Assembly: GCA_910589075.1 (NCBI GenBank)
Contig: CAJUSK010000026.1
Location: forward strand, 47,096-111,095
Origin: an uncultured Lachnospiraceae bacterium
GTDB taxonomy: Bacteria; Bacillota; Clostridia; Lachnospirales; Lachnospiraceae
DNA: 64,000 bases
Direction: 5' to 3'
The first letter of the stretch is position 1; every line of letters starts with the position of its first letter. Below are positions 1 to 8,567 of this stretch, one piece after another. The notes beneath the pieces were generated by a model. That model made no database searches and was not told the origin of the DNA. It was given only the letters and a program-made list of their open reading frames with translations. The translations under genes were made by a program, and so were the position numbers.

Positions 1-963
1 AAAGCAAAAGAACTGGCTGCCCCTCTGAATACAGACGTAACGGCAGTCCTGATCGGCTCCGATGTAAAGGGCCTTGCAGATTCTCTGGCAGAGTATGGCG
101 CTGATAAAGTAATCGTTGTGGATGATCCGGAACTGAAAGATTACAGAACAGAACCTTATGCACATGCACTTGCCTGCGTTATTAATAAATACAAACCTGA
201 AATTGTGCTGGTAGGCGCTACTGCAATCGGCAGGGATCTGGGACCTACGGTATCCGCAAGAGTGGCTACCGGTCTGACAGCAGACTGTACCGTACTGGAA
301 ATCGGTGATTTCCCGCTGGTAGCAGTTCCCGGCAAGGAAGACGAGCAGAAGCACAATCAGTTACTGATGACCCGTCCTGCATTTGGCGGTAACACCATTG
401 CTACGATTGCATGCCCGAACAACCGTCCTCAGATGGCTACTGTACGTCCTGGCGTTATGCAGAAAATCGAGCCTATCAAAGGTGCAAAAGCCAATATTGA
501 AGAGTACAATCCCGGATTTACCCCGGACAAGAGATATGTGACCATTAAAGAAGTGGTAAAGGCTGTTTCCAATACCGTGGATATTATGGACGCTAAGATC
601 CTCGTATCCGGCGGACGTGGCGTAGGCTCTCCGGATAACTTTAAGATTCTGGAAGATCTGGCTGCAGTACTGGGCGGCACTGTAAGCTGCTCCCGTGCGG
701 TAGTAGATTCCGGCTGGAAACCGAAAGATCTGCAGGTAGGACAGACCGGTAAAACCGTTCGTCCGAACGTATATTTTGCAATCGGTATTTCCGGTGCGAT
801 TCAGCATGTGGCAGGTATGGAAGAGTCCGATATCATCGTTGCTATCAATAAAGATGAAGATGCTCCGATCTTTGATGTGGCAGATTACGGTATCGTAGGC
901 GATCTGAACAAGATCGTTCCTGCTCTGACAGAGAGCCTGAAGGCAGAACTTGCTGCAAAATAA
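1..963 (+). CDS. etfA: Electron transfer flavoprotein alpha subunit, 5'-truncated by the window edge
   Basis: The reading frame is open from base 1, so the true start lies upstream of the window; about 320 codons are present. EtfA pairs with EtfB to carry electrons between cytosolic flavoprotein dehydrogenases such as acyl-CoA dehydrogenase and their acceptors. The C-terminal FAD-binding domain is clear: SGGRGVGSPDNF, SCSRAVVDSGW, VGQTGKTVRPNVYFAIGISG, and AINKDEDAPIFDVADYG near the end are EtfA hallmarks. A strong terminator follows at 1070, so this is the last gene of its operon. Confidence in the family is very high; the partner dehydrogenase cannot be seen here. Confidence 0.96.
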   Translation, partial: KAKELAAPLNTDVTAVLIGSDVKGLADSLAEYGADKVIVVDDPELKDYRTEPYAHALACVINKYKPEIVLVGATAIGRDLGPTVSARVATGLTADCTVLEIGDFPLVAVPGKEDEQKHNQLLMTRPAFGGNTIATIACPNNRPQMATVRPGVMQKIEPIKGAKANIEEYNPGFTPDKRYVTIKEVVKAVSNTVDIMDAKILVSGGRGVGSPDNFKILEDLAAVLGGTVSCSRAVVDSGWKPKDLQVGQTGKTVRPNVYFAIGISGAIQHVAGMEESDIIVAINKDEDAPIFDVADYGIVGDLNKIVPALTESLKAELAAK

Positions 964-1069
964 GCTCAGATTCACATAACATACAATGGAAATCCGCTGT
1001 TGGAGGAAAACCCATTGTGCTGACAATGGAAAGCAGGATACATGCGCTTTCTGTTGACATATGAAAGAT

Positions 1070-1105
1070 GACCGGATTTTATAAATCAAAATCCGGTCAT
1101 TTTTT
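1070..1105 (+). terminator. Intrinsic terminator after etfA
   Basis: A perfect 11-bp stem (GACCGGATTTT pairing with AAAATCCGGTC) with a 7-nt loop is followed by A and six T residues. It closes the etfA operon. The RNA-repair genes converge on it from the other strand, and their last stop codon is at 1131. Confidence 0.9.
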
Positions 1106-1130
1106 ATATGTTTGTGTGCTGCTTGTTTTC

Positions 1131-2264
1131 CTACGTCTGTTCTTTACATAAGATTGTTACTTTTTCGGCCTCCCAGGGTTCTGGCGGTTCCAGTTTTCGG
1201 ATCATTTCTTCCAGCGCTTTGTCGGGAATGTATCGTGTCCTGATTTGGTTTCGTTCCAACAGTTCGTGGTAGGGAACTTCCAGATAGTAAATATGGACAC
1301 GGGCCTTATAATCGGAAAAGAGAGTAATCAGTTTTTTTCTGGTCTCCCGCAGAAGGTTGGTGGCATTCCAGATAAAAGGCTGCCTGTCTCTGAGGAAAAC
1401 GCGCGCCTGATTCAGCGCTGCCTGGACTACCTTACCGGAGCTTTTGGTGGGTGGTATTTTCATTGTTTCCCGCAGGGCGTCCAGAGAAATAACCGGAAGC
1501 TGCGGTCTGTTTTTTTCTATCCAGGTATCTTTCCCCGCCAGCGGCAGACCGGCCATCACAATGACATCAAAACAGGTGTCATTGTACAGTTGGGCGCCAT
1601 GCCACATATCCTGTCTGTGAAAAAACTGAAACCGTGTATATGCATCCGAAAATGTCCAGGCGTTATCCCAGACGCCCAGTTCCTTTGCATACTCTGCAAA
1701 CAGTTCCACCTGTTGTGCCAGCTCTTTTGTGTCTTTGGCGATGCGTCCCAGTACATCCGCATGGGAGAGCAGATACAGAAGACGAAGTGGGATGGTTTCG
1801 GAAGCGCGAAGCAATTCAAAATCCGGACGCTCTTTCGTCCAGAACCATACCGGCAGTCCATGATACCGGATCAGCTTTGCAACGGTTTCTCTTTGCCGGA
1901 AGGTAAGACCAAACCGCTGCGCTTCCCGATAAGCCAGACAGCGGAATATTTTTTCTCCCAGCAGGGTGTGCCTGGGAGAAACCCAGACACCATCCTCCTG
2001 CTTAGTACAGACAGATTTCCCGATATCATGAAACGCAGCCGCCAGAAATAAAAGCGTTTGTTCATCGGAAGGAAGGAACTGCCATAAGGCAGACTCTGTG
2101 AGTCTCTGGCAGACCATTTCCGTATGTTGGTACACGTCGCCTTCCCCGTGATATTCCGGATTTTGGGGAATTTGTTTCAGGGCAGACAGTTCCGGATACT
2201 GTTTTGCCAGCCAGGACAGAGAAAAACCGTTATCTGACATTTCATCACAGATATTACAGTGCAT
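1131..2264 (-). CDS. HD-Pnk type RNA/DNA end-healing enzyme (HD phosphoesterase fused to 5'-OH polynucleotide kinase)
   Basis: This 377-residue protein has two domains. The N-terminal HD metal-dependent phosphohydrolase shows H47 in QHTEM, the H79-D80 pair in FHDIGK, and H168/D170 in SHADVLG. The C-terminal P-loop kinase shows the Walker A segment AGLPLAGKDTW at 238-248 and a lid-like RNQIRTRYIP segment. The same architecture is known from the Runella slithyformis HD-Pnk, which removes 2',3'-cyclic phosphate or 3' phosphate ends and phosphorylates 5'-OH ends. The residue after the Walker lysine is Asp (GKDT) rather than Ser or Thr, with Thr one position later, which is worth noting for catalysis. 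Its start overlaps the 3' end of the RNA ligase gene by 11 bp, so the two are translationally coupled: heal, then seal. Substrate (tRNA or other RNA) is not evident from sequence. Confidence 0.85.
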   Translation of the reverse strand: MHCNICDEMSDNGFSLSWLAKQYPELSALKQIPQNPEYHGEGDVYQHTEMVCQRLTESALWQFLPSDEQTLLFLAAAFHDIGKSVCTKQEDGVWVSPRHTLLGEKIFRCLAYREAQRFGLTFRQRETVAKLIRYHGLPVWFWTKERPDFELLRASETIPLRLLYLLSHADVLGRIAKDTKELAQQVELFAEYAKELGVWDNAWTFSDAYTRFQFFHRQDMWHGAQLYNDTCFDVIVMAGLPLAGKDTWIEKNRPQLPVISLDALRETMKIPPTKSSGKVVQAALNQARVFLRDRQPFIWNATNLLRETRKKLITLFSDYKARVHIYYLEVPYHELLERNQIRTRYIPDKALEEMIRKLEPPEPWEAEKVTILCKEQT

Positions 2265-3072
2265 TATAGTCCGCCTCCTCCCTCATGGAGAACAGATCCA
2301 CACCTTCTGCCAGACGATTTGCGATTATGGGACGGTTCACCCAGTGGCTTTCGGAGTCAAGGATGACGCTGAGGAAGGAACTCCGCACAAATTTCAATCG
2401 ATCCGTCACATAATCCCCATCTTCCACCTTTATATAAATCCCTTCCATCGTACCTGTCAGATCCGTCTGCCGGAGCGCTGTTTCGGGATTTACGCCACTT
2501 TTTTTGCACTGCATCTGAAAATTCTCACCTGCTGTATTTGAAATAAACTGGCTTGGCCCGATCCACTGTTCAATTTCCTCCGTATTTTCAAAATAACCCT
2601 CCGTCAGTACACGAACCGACCGGATAAAGGAAGATTCCTGTAAGAACTCCCTGCGCCTGCGGGTGGAAAAAAAGACACCCTCTTTTTTATCAAATACATC
2701 AAATTCCATGAAATAATGAGGCAGTCTGTCATAAAAGACAGTATGTTTTGCATACAACCACTCTCCATATAAAACATACCTGTCTCCCAACAGACGCCAT
2801 AACCTGTCTTCAAAACATCCTGCCCATACTTTAAACAAGTCAAACTGCCGTTCTCCATAACCTCCATTTAAGAAATGTCCCCGGCTCTGAAGATACATAG
2901 TTCTGCCGCTGCTAAAACCAATGCCGCAATTCGCGCCGTCCACTTTTTCTTCCAACACCAGATACTTTCCTGTTATCTGAGAAAAGTCAACACTCTTTAA
3001 ATCCTCGTCCCCTGCCTGTTTCATAGAGCCTTTCAGATGGCGGGTCCGGGGATATTTATAAATTCGTTCCAT
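2254..3072 (-). CDS. RNA ligase of the nucleotidyltransferase superfamily
   Basis: The protein has 272 residues when started at the ATG at 3072, which has an SD (GGAGG, 3080-3084 read on the minus strand) at good spacing. A longer frame adds a hydrophobic N-terminus with no SD and is rejected. Motif I is EEKVDGANCG with K43 as the expected AMP-accepting lysine. The segment QSRGHFL, motif III LYGEWLY (about 101-107), motif IIIa FMEFDVFDK, motif IV EGIYIKVED and motif V LKFVR follow in order, as in Rnl2-like RNA ligases. It would join 3'-OH and 5'-phosphate RNA ends using ATP. Its pairing with the overlapping HD-Pnk gene makes a compact RNA-repair cassette. The RNA target is unknown. Confidence 0.88.
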   Translation of the reverse strand: MERIYKYPRTRHLKGSMKQAGDEDLKSVDFSQITGKYLVLEEKVDGANCGIGFSSGRTMYLQSRGHFLNGGYGERQFDLFKVWAGCFEDRLWRLLGDRYVLYGEWLYAKHTVFYDRLPHYFMEFDVFDKKEGVFFSTRRRREFLQESSFIRSVRVLTEGYFENTEEIEQWIGPSQFISNTAGENFQMQCKKSGVNPETALRQTDLTGTMEGIYIKVEDGDYVTDRLKFVRSSFLSVILDSESHWVNRPIIANRLAEGVDLFSMREEADYNAL

Positions 3073-3310
3073 ACAAATACCTCCGATGCAAATCAAAAAT
3101 AAAACCCATGCGACTCCACATACCCAAAACAAGGTACACAAAAAACACCAGCCGCAGATGATTCAGCGTCTGCCGTTTTCCTGTATCTGTTATGGGAATC
3201 TGGTATTACATGGGTTCCTCCAATCTGAAATCAACTCTTAACAACATCATATTACTTGAATTGTAAATCACTATAACATAATACACTGCTACATGTCAAT
3301 TTTTTAATAC
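3073..3310. other. Divergent intergenic region between the RNA-repair cassette and the BMP transporter
   Basis: No gene is supported here. On the minus strand a hairpin pairing GGCAG with CTGC-rich sequence lies near 3140-3180 and is followed by a T-run, so it could be an attenuator in the RNA ligase leader. The plus-strand part beyond 3230 is AT-rich. It carries the 12-mer AAATCACTATAA at 3266-3277, which recurs upstream of the second ABC importer at 16488-16499. Confidence 0.4.
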
Positions 3311-3339
3311 TTGCAGAAACCCCGTTTATACTGTATGAT
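3311..3339 (+). promoter_or_regulatory. Sigma-A-type promoter of the BMP transporter operon
   Basis: TTGCAG (3311-3316) and TATGAT (3334-3339) are separated by exactly 17 bp. The start codon of the downstream lipoprotein gene is 37 bp beyond the -10 box, with AGGAGG in between. Confidence 0.75.
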
Positions 3340-3376
3340 GATAAGGAAAATAGTGAAATTGCACAGGAGGTAATTT

Positions 3377-4546
3377 ATGAAAAGCAAAATTTTAAGCGCA
3401 TTGTTATGTGTAAGCATGGTTGCGGTTATGCTGACAGGCTGTGGCAGCAAGGCTGAGGAGTCCGCTCCCACCCCGGGGCCGGATACAGAGAATGCTTCCG
3501 ACGAGGCCGCTCCTTCAGAAGAAAGCGAACAGGTTACAGCATCTGACGCTTCTGCAGACGGCAGCTACGAGCTGGCTCTTGTAACGGATCTTGGTACGAT
3601 TGATGACAAATCTTTCAACCAGGGTGCATGGGAAGGTATGGAGCGGTATGCAAAGGAAAACAATATTTCCTATAAATATTATCAGCCCCAGGAAGGAACC
3701 ACCGATGCTTATATCGAAACGATCGGACTTGCTATCGAAGGCGGTGCAAAACTGGTTGTATGTCCTGGTTTCCTGTTTGAAGAACCGGTTTATATCGTAC
3801 AGGATCAGTATCCCGATGTGAGCTTCATTCTTCTGGACGGTGAACCCCATGATGCAGATTACAATTATAAAACAAACGCAAACGTTATGCCGATCCTGTT
3901 CCAGGAAGATCAGGCAGGTTATCTGGCCGGCTATGCATGTGTAAAAGATGGCTATACAAAGCTGGGCTTCATGGGCGGTATGGCAGTGCCGGCAGTTATC
4001 CGTTATGGTTATGGATTCGTACAGGGCGCTGATGCGGCTGCAAATGAGATGGGCGTAGATGTTGAGATTATGTACAATTATACAGGTGCATTTGCGGCTA
4101 CACCCGAAGCACAGGCAATGGCTGCAAGCTGGTATCAGAATGGTACGGAAGTTGTATTTGGCTGCGGCGGTGCGGTAGGTAACTCCGTTATGGCAGCGGC
4201 AGAAGAAGCGAGTGCAAAAGTGGTAGGTGTTGACGTGGATCAGTCCAGTGAGTCAGATACAGTGATTACTTCTGCCATGAAGGAACTGAGCAATTCCGTA
4301 TATGAAGGCGTTAAGGAATTCTATGCAGGTTCATTCCCTGGCGGCAGCACAAGTGTATTTACAGCAGAGAACGATGGTGTAGGACTTCCTATGGAAACAT
4401 CCAAATTTCAGACATTTGCACAGGCTGACTATGATGCGCTGTTTGCAAAACTGTCAGGCGGCGAAATTACAATCGAGAACGGTACGGAAGACAGCACGAC
4501 AGCAGATCTGACCCTGGCAAAGACAAAAGTTAATTTTGTACAGTAA
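3377..4546 (+). CDS. BMP-family (BmpA/PnrA-like) nucleoside-type ABC transporter substrate-binding lipoprotein
   Basis: The 389-residue precursor has a lipoprotein signal peptide ending in the lipobox LTGCGS, so it should be anchored outside the membrane after lipidation of that Cys. An acidic, Pro/Ser/Glu-rich linker of about 40 residues follows. The mature domain opens with LALVTDLGTIDDKSFNQGAW, the signature of the BMP family, whose characterised members bind purine nucleosides. ABC ATPase and permease genes follow directly. A partial terminator between this gene and the ATPase gene would favour higher expression of the binding protein. Just downstream of the importer lies a BMC operon proposed to use nucleoside-derived 5-deoxypentoses, so a nucleoside such as 5'-deoxyadenosine or methylthioadenosine is a plausible ligand, but this is inference. 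Confidence 0.9.
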   Translation: MKSKILSALLCVSMVAVMLTGCGSKAEESAPTPGPDTENASDEAAPSEESEQVTASDASADGSYELALVTDLGTIDDKSFNQGAWEGMERYAKENNISYKYYQPQEGTTDAYIETIGLAIEGGAKLVVCPGFLFEEPVYIVQDQYPDVSFILLDGEPHDADYNYKTNANVMPILFQEDQAGYLAGYACVKDGYTKLGFMGGMAVPAVIRYGYGFVQGADAAANEMGVDVEIMYNYTGAFAATPEAQAMAASWYQNGTEVVFGCGGAVGNSVMAAAEEASAKVVGVDVDQSSESDTVITSAMKELSNSVYEGVKEFYAGSFPGGSTSVFTAENDGVGLPMETSKFQTFAQADYDALFAKLSGGEITIENGTEDSTTADLTLAKTKVNFVQ

Positions 4547-4568
4547 TATTGATTGCAGGTTTAAGAAT

Positions 4569-4606
4569 AAAACGGGGTGCCTTTCGGCGCCCTGTTTTGC
4601 TTTTTA
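4569..4606 (+). terminator. Intra-operon terminator or attenuator after the binding-protein gene
   Basis: A 13-bp stem with two G-T pairs (AAAACGGGGTGCC with GGCGCCCTGTTTT) and a 4-nt loop is followed by GCTTTTT. It lies between the binding-protein gene and the ATPase gene. Partial read-through would give more binding protein than membrane components, which is common in such operons. Confidence 0.75.
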
Positions 4607-4661
4607 TAGTTCTGATTATGATTTGAGGCAGACACATCTGCCTGACACAAGGGGGTAAAGG

Positions 4662-6203
4662 ATGGATTATGTAATTGAAATGCTGAACATCACGAAAGAA
4701 TTTCCCGGAATTATTGCGAATGATGATATTACGCTTCGGGTCAGGCAGGGAGAAATCCATGCGCTTTTGGGGGAAAACGGCGCCGGAAAGTCTACATTGA
4801 TGAGTGTGCTGTTTGGTCTGTATCAGCCGGAAAAAGGTGTTATCAAGGTAAAAGGGAAAGAGACGGCAATTAAAGGTCCGTTAGATGCCAATGCGCTGGG
4901 AATTGGTATGGTGCACCAGCATTTTAAGCTGGTACATAATTTTACTGTGCTGCAGAATATTGTTTTGGGTATGGAGACGGTGAAAGGCGGCATGATCCGG
5001 ATGGCAGAGGCCAGGGAGAAGGTCATGGCGTTGAGTGAAAAGTATAATCTGCTGGTGGATCCGGATGCCCTGATTTCCGATATTACCGTAGGTATGCAAC
5101 AGAGGGTGGAAATCCTGAAAATGCTGTACCGGGATAATGATATACTGATATTTGATGAACCTACGGCTGTTTTGACGCCACAGGAAATAGACGAACTGAT
5201 GCGGATTATGAAAGAACTGGTAGCGGAAGGAAAATCCATTCTGTTCATAACCCATAAATTGAATGAGATTAAAGCGGTGGCGGATCGTTGTACGGTATTG
5301 CGGCGCGGCAGATATATCGGTACGATTGAAGTGGCCGACACGGACAAGGAAACCATGTCGGAGATGATGGTTGGACGGAAGGTTAACCTGACAGTGGAAA
5401 AATCCCAGGCCCGTCCGCAGGAAGTGGTATTGGAAGTAAAAGATGTATGCGTGAAATCCATGCGTGAAGGACATACGCAGAATGTGGTGGACCATGTAAG
5501 TTTCCAGGTTCGCAAAGGTGAGATTGTCTGCATTGCCGGAATCGACGGCAACGGCCAGACGGAACTGGTGCAGGCTATTACCGGGCTGGGCAGCATGAGC
5601 CAGGGAAGTATTTTTGTAAATGGCGAGGATATGACCCATAAATCCATTCGTTATAAAAATACCCACGGCATGTCCCATATTCCGGAGGACCGCCATAAAC
5701 ATGGGTTGGTGCTGGAATATAATCTGGCGTATAATCTGGTTTTACAGCAATATTTTGAACCTGCTTTCAGTAAGAGAGGATTTCTCAAAAAGGATAAAAT
5801 GAACGAATATGCGGATATGCTTATAGAGAAATACGATATCCGCAGCGGCCAGGGAAAAGAAACCATTACACGCAGTATGTCAGGTGGTAATCAGCAGAAA
5901 GCCATTGTGGCCAGAGAGGTAATGAAGAATCCGGATATTCTGCTGGCGGTACAGCCCACGAGAGGACTGGATGTGGGCGCCATCGCTTATATTCATGAAC
6001 AGCTTGTGGCCCAGAGGGATTCCGGAAGCGCGATTCTGCTTGTCTCTCTCGAACTGGATGAAGTCATGAATTTAAGCGACCGGATTCTGGTGATTTTTGA
6101 AGGCGCCATTGTGGCGGATTTGAATCCCAGGGAGACAACGGTACAGGAACTGGGTCTGTATATGGCTGGTTCCAGGAGAAAGGAGGCAGAGAAAAATGCG
6201 TAA
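4662..6203 (+). CDS. Nucleoside-type ABC transporter ATPase with two ATP-binding domains (NupO/YufO-like)
   Basis: This 513-residue protein is a tandem ABC ATPase of the simple-sugar/nucleoside importer family. The first domain has Walker A GENGAGKSTL, Walker B ILIFDEPTAVL and switch H in FITHKLNEI. The second domain has a degenerate P-loop region (GIDGNGQTELVQAI), the signature SGGNQQKAIVAREV, and Walker B-like LLAVQPTRGLDVG, in which the usual catalytic Glu position is Gln-Pro, as is common in this family. It energises uptake through the two permeases that follow. The next gene starts 8 bp before its stop codon, indicating translational coupling. Confidence 0.93.
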   Translation: MDYVIEMLNITKEFPGIIANDDITLRVRQGEIHALLGENGAGKSTLMSVLFGLYQPEKGVIKVKGKETAIKGPLDANALGIGMVHQHFKLVHNFTVLQNIVLGMETVKGGMIRMAEAREKVMALSEKYNLLVDPDALISDITVGMQQRVEILKMLYRDNDILIFDEPTAVLTPQEIDELMRIMKELVAEGKSILFITHKLNEIKAVADRCTVLRRGRYIGTIEVADTDKETMSEMMVGRKVNLTVEKSQARPQEVVLEVKDVCVKSMREGHTQNVVDHVSFQVRKGEIVCIAGIDGNGQTELVQAITGLGSMSQGSIFVNGEDMTHKSIRYKNTHGMSHIPEDRHKHGLVLEYNLAYNLVLQQYFEPAFSKRGFLKKDKMNEYADMLIEKYDIRSGQGKETITRSMSGGNQQKAIVAREVMKNPDILLAVQPTRGLDVGAIAYIHEQLVAQRDSGSAILLVSLELDEVMNLSDRILVIFEGAIVADLNPRETTVQELGLYMAGSRRKEAEKNA

Positions 6204-7329
6204 GGGAAAATTTGATTATACAGGTGTGTTTTCTTCTGTCTTTGCCATTATCATCGGGTTGCTGGTAGGGCTTGTCATACTGATGATCTGTAATCCGGGA
6301 CAGGCATTTCCGGGATTTGTTACCATACTAACGGGCGCCTTTACCCATGGTGCAAAGGGTGTAGGGCAGGTATTCTATTATTCCACTACTATTATTCTGA
6401 CCGGGTTGTCCGTAGGATTTGCTTTTAAAACCGGCCTGTTTAATATCGGCGCCAGCGGTCAGTTTATTGCAGGTGGTTTTGGGGCCGTGTATGTAGGCGT
6501 TATGTGTGAAAATCTGGGAAGTATGCACTGGATTGTGGCTTTGGTGGCGGGGATTTGCATGGGCGCCATCTGGGGCGCGGTTCCCGGACTTCTGAAAGCG
6601 TTTTTCAATGTGAATGAAGTAATTTCCGCGATTATGATGAACTACATCGGTATGTATGCGGTGAACTGGTTTGTAAAAAGCTATAAACCCATTTTCAATA
6701 ATCTGCGAAACGAAAGTAAGCCGGTATTGAGCAGTGCCAATATCCCTAAGATGGGATTGGATAAAATTTTTCCGGAATCCAGTATCAACGGTGGTTTTAT
6801 CATAGCGGTATTGGCGGTTATCCTGGTGTACATCGTTCTGGAGAAGACAACGTTTGGGTATGAGCTGAAAGCGGTGGGGTATAACCGGGATGCCAGCCGT
6901 TACGCGGGTATCAATGAGAAAAAGAGTATTATCCTTTCCATGGTGATTGCGGGGGCCATTGCAGGACTGGCAGGAGCCTGTCTGTACCTGGCGGGAACCG
7001 GTAAACACATTGAAATTGTGGATGTCATTGCCGATGAAGGTTTTACCGGAATTTCCGTGGCTTTGCTGGGCTTGTGCCATCCCATTGGTATCCTGTTTTC
7101 GGGTATCTTTATCGCCTATCTGACGGCAGGCGGCTTTTATCTGCAGTTGTTTGAGTTCTCCACAGAAATCATTGATATTATCGTAGCAATCATCATTTAC
7201 TTCAGTGCGTTTGCCCTGATTGTCAGAATTCTGATTCAGAAATTCAGCAAAAAGCAGGAGGACAAGCATGGAGGCGGGCAGACGCCACCTGACGTAAAAG
7301 AGACGCAGAAAGGGGGAAGTAAGGCATGA
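6196..7329 (+). CDS. Nucleoside-type ABC transporter permease 1 (NupP/YufP-like)
   Basis: The 377-residue protein is highly hydrophobic with about eight to ten membrane segments and belongs to the branched-chain/simple-sugar permease family (BPD_transp_2). Family-typical stretches include LFNIGASGQF, NVNEVISAIMMNYIG and YNRDASRYAGIN in the cytoplasmic coupling region. The C-terminus is a hydrophilic Lys/Gly-rich tail. It overlaps the ATPase gene by 8 bp and the next permease gene by 4 bp. It should form a heterodimeric channel with permease 2. Confidence 0.92.
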   Translation: MRKGKFDYTGVFSSVFAIIIGLLVGLVILMICNPGQAFPGFVTILTGAFTHGAKGVGQVFYYSTTIILTGLSVGFAFKTGLFNIGASGQFIAGGFGAVYVGVMCENLGSMHWIVALVAGICMGAIWGAVPGLLKAFFNVNEVISAIMMNYIGMYAVNWFVKSYKPIFNNLRNESKPVLSSANIPKMGLDKIFPESSINGGFIIAVLAVILVYIVLEKTTFGYELKAVGYNRDASRYAGINEKKSIILSMVIAGAIAGLAGACLYLAGTGKHIEIVDVIADEGFTGISVALLGLCHPIGILFSGIFIAYLTAGGFYLQLFEFSTEIIDIIVAIIIYFSAFALIVRILIQKFSKKQEDKHGGGQTPPDVKETQKGGSKA

Positions 7330-8279
7330 GTGTAGTATATTTTATTTTTCAGCAGACAATGTTTTTTTCTATTCCTCTTCTGATCGTAGCTCTGGGCGGG
7401 ATGTTTTCGGAGCGCAGCGGCGTTGTAAATATTGCGCTGGAAGGTATTATGACAATGGGTGCGTTTACCAGTATCCTGTTTATCAATCTGACCGGCAAGA
7501 ATATGAGCGGCCAGGGACAGTTGCTGATTGCCATTGTGATTGCCATGAGTACCGGTGTTGTATTTTCACTGTTCCATGCCTATGCAGCCATTAACATGAA
7601 AGCCGACCAGACCATCAGTGGTACGGCTCTGAACATGTTCGCACCGGCGTTTGCGATCTTTGTTGCCCGGATCATTCAGGGAGTACAGCAGATTCAATTT
7701 TCCAATACATTCCGTATTGAATCCGTACCGGTGCTGGGGAGCATTCCTGTCATTGGCGATCTGTTCTTTAAAAATACGTATATCACTACTTATATCGGTA
7801 TCGGTATACTGGTGTTGGCCACTATCGTACTGTACCGCACACGCTTCGGCCTGCGCCTGCGGGCCTGCGGCGAACATCCCCAGGCTGCGGATGCGGCGGG
7901 CGTCAATGTGTATCGTATGCAGTATGCAGGGGTGATTATTTCCGGGGCGTTGGGCGGACTGGGCGGATTGGTATTCGTAGTGCCTACATCCACCAATTTT
8001 AATGCCACTGTTTCCGGCTATGGTTTCCTGGCGCTGGCGGTGTTGATCTTCGGACAGTGGAAACCGGTCCGGATTATGTGGGCCTCCCTGTTCTTCGGTC
8101 TGACCAAGGCCATTGCGGCGGCATATTCGGGCATTCCGTTCTTAAATAATATGGGGATTCCCAGTTACTTATATAAGATGATTCCGTATATTGCCACGTT
8201 GATTGTATTAATTTTTACATCTAAAAATTCCCAGGCACCCAGAGCCAGCGGTGTGCCTTATGACAAGAGTGCAAGATAG
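7326..8279 (+). CDS. Nucleoside-type ABC transporter permease 2 (NupQ/YufQ-like)
   Basis: This 317-residue multi-spanning permease starts within the stop codon of permease 1 (ATGA overlap). It carries GMFSERSGVVNIALEG near the N-terminus and RLRACGEHPQAADAAGVNV in the coupling loop, both typical of the second subunit of BMP-linked importers. It ends the importer operon; a terminator lies 50 bp downstream. With the lipoprotein and tandem ATPase it makes a complete four-gene importer. Confidence 0.92.
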   Translation: MSVVYFIFQQTMFFSIPLLIVALGGMFSERSGVVNIALEGIMTMGAFTSILFINLTGKNMSGQGQLLIAIVIAMSTGVVFSLFHAYAAINMKADQTISGTALNMFAPAFAIFVARIIQGVQQIQFSNTFRIESVPVLGSIPVIGDLFFKNTYITTYIGIGILVLATIVLYRTRFGLRLRACGEHPQAADAAGVNVYRMQYAGVIISGALGGLGGLVFVVPTSTNFNATVSGYGFLALAVLIFGQWKPVRIMWASLFFGLTKAIAAAYSGIPFLNNMGIPSYLYKMIPYIATLIVLIFTSKNSQAPRASGVPYDKSAR

Positions 8280-8330
8280 AAACAGGGTTCTTGCAATCGC
8301 TTCAAATTGCTTTATTTACCATGAATAAAA

Positions 8331-8370
8331 AGATCCACAGAACAGAACCATCTGCTCTGTGGATTTTTTT
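8331..8370 (+). terminator. Intrinsic terminator after the BMP importer operon
   Basis: ATCCACAGA pairs with TCTGTGGAT around a 14-nt loop and is followed by T residues (8364-8370). The ATTCATGACAATAG palindrome begins directly after the T-run. Confidence 0.88.
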
Positions 8371-8413
8371 ATTCATGACAATAGGTTTGCCGGCGAAGCC
8401 TGCAATCTATTGT
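8371..8413 (+). repeat. ATTCATGACAATAG palindrome, copy 1
   Basis: ACAATAG at 8378-8384 pairs with CTATTGT at 8407-8413, and the centre holds a GGC-GAA-GCC mini-hairpin. Nearly identical sequence recurs at 18189-18230 and inverted at 16255-16297. Five diverged copies occur elsewhere in the window, usually abutting a terminator. Confidence 0.85.
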
Positions 8414-8474
8414 TGTATGGCAACAGCAAAACGAAGGAAAACAAAAATAAAAACAGGTAATACAAACATATATA

Positions 8475-8502
8475 TTGACAAAACAAAGGTAAATGTTATA
8501 AT
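8475..8502 (+). promoter_or_regulatory. Consensus promoter of the microcompartment operon
   Basis: TTGACA (8475-8480) and TATAAT (8497-8502) are perfect consensus hexamers with a 16-bp spacer. The aldolase start codon is at 8568. No clear operator palindrome overlaps it, so regulation may act further upstream or through the hairpin elements inside the operon. Confidence 0.88.
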
Positions 8503-8567
8503 TTTAATCAGGAAATGACGAAAAAATACATGGAAAAGAAAGAAAAACAAAAAGAAAGGGTGAAAAA

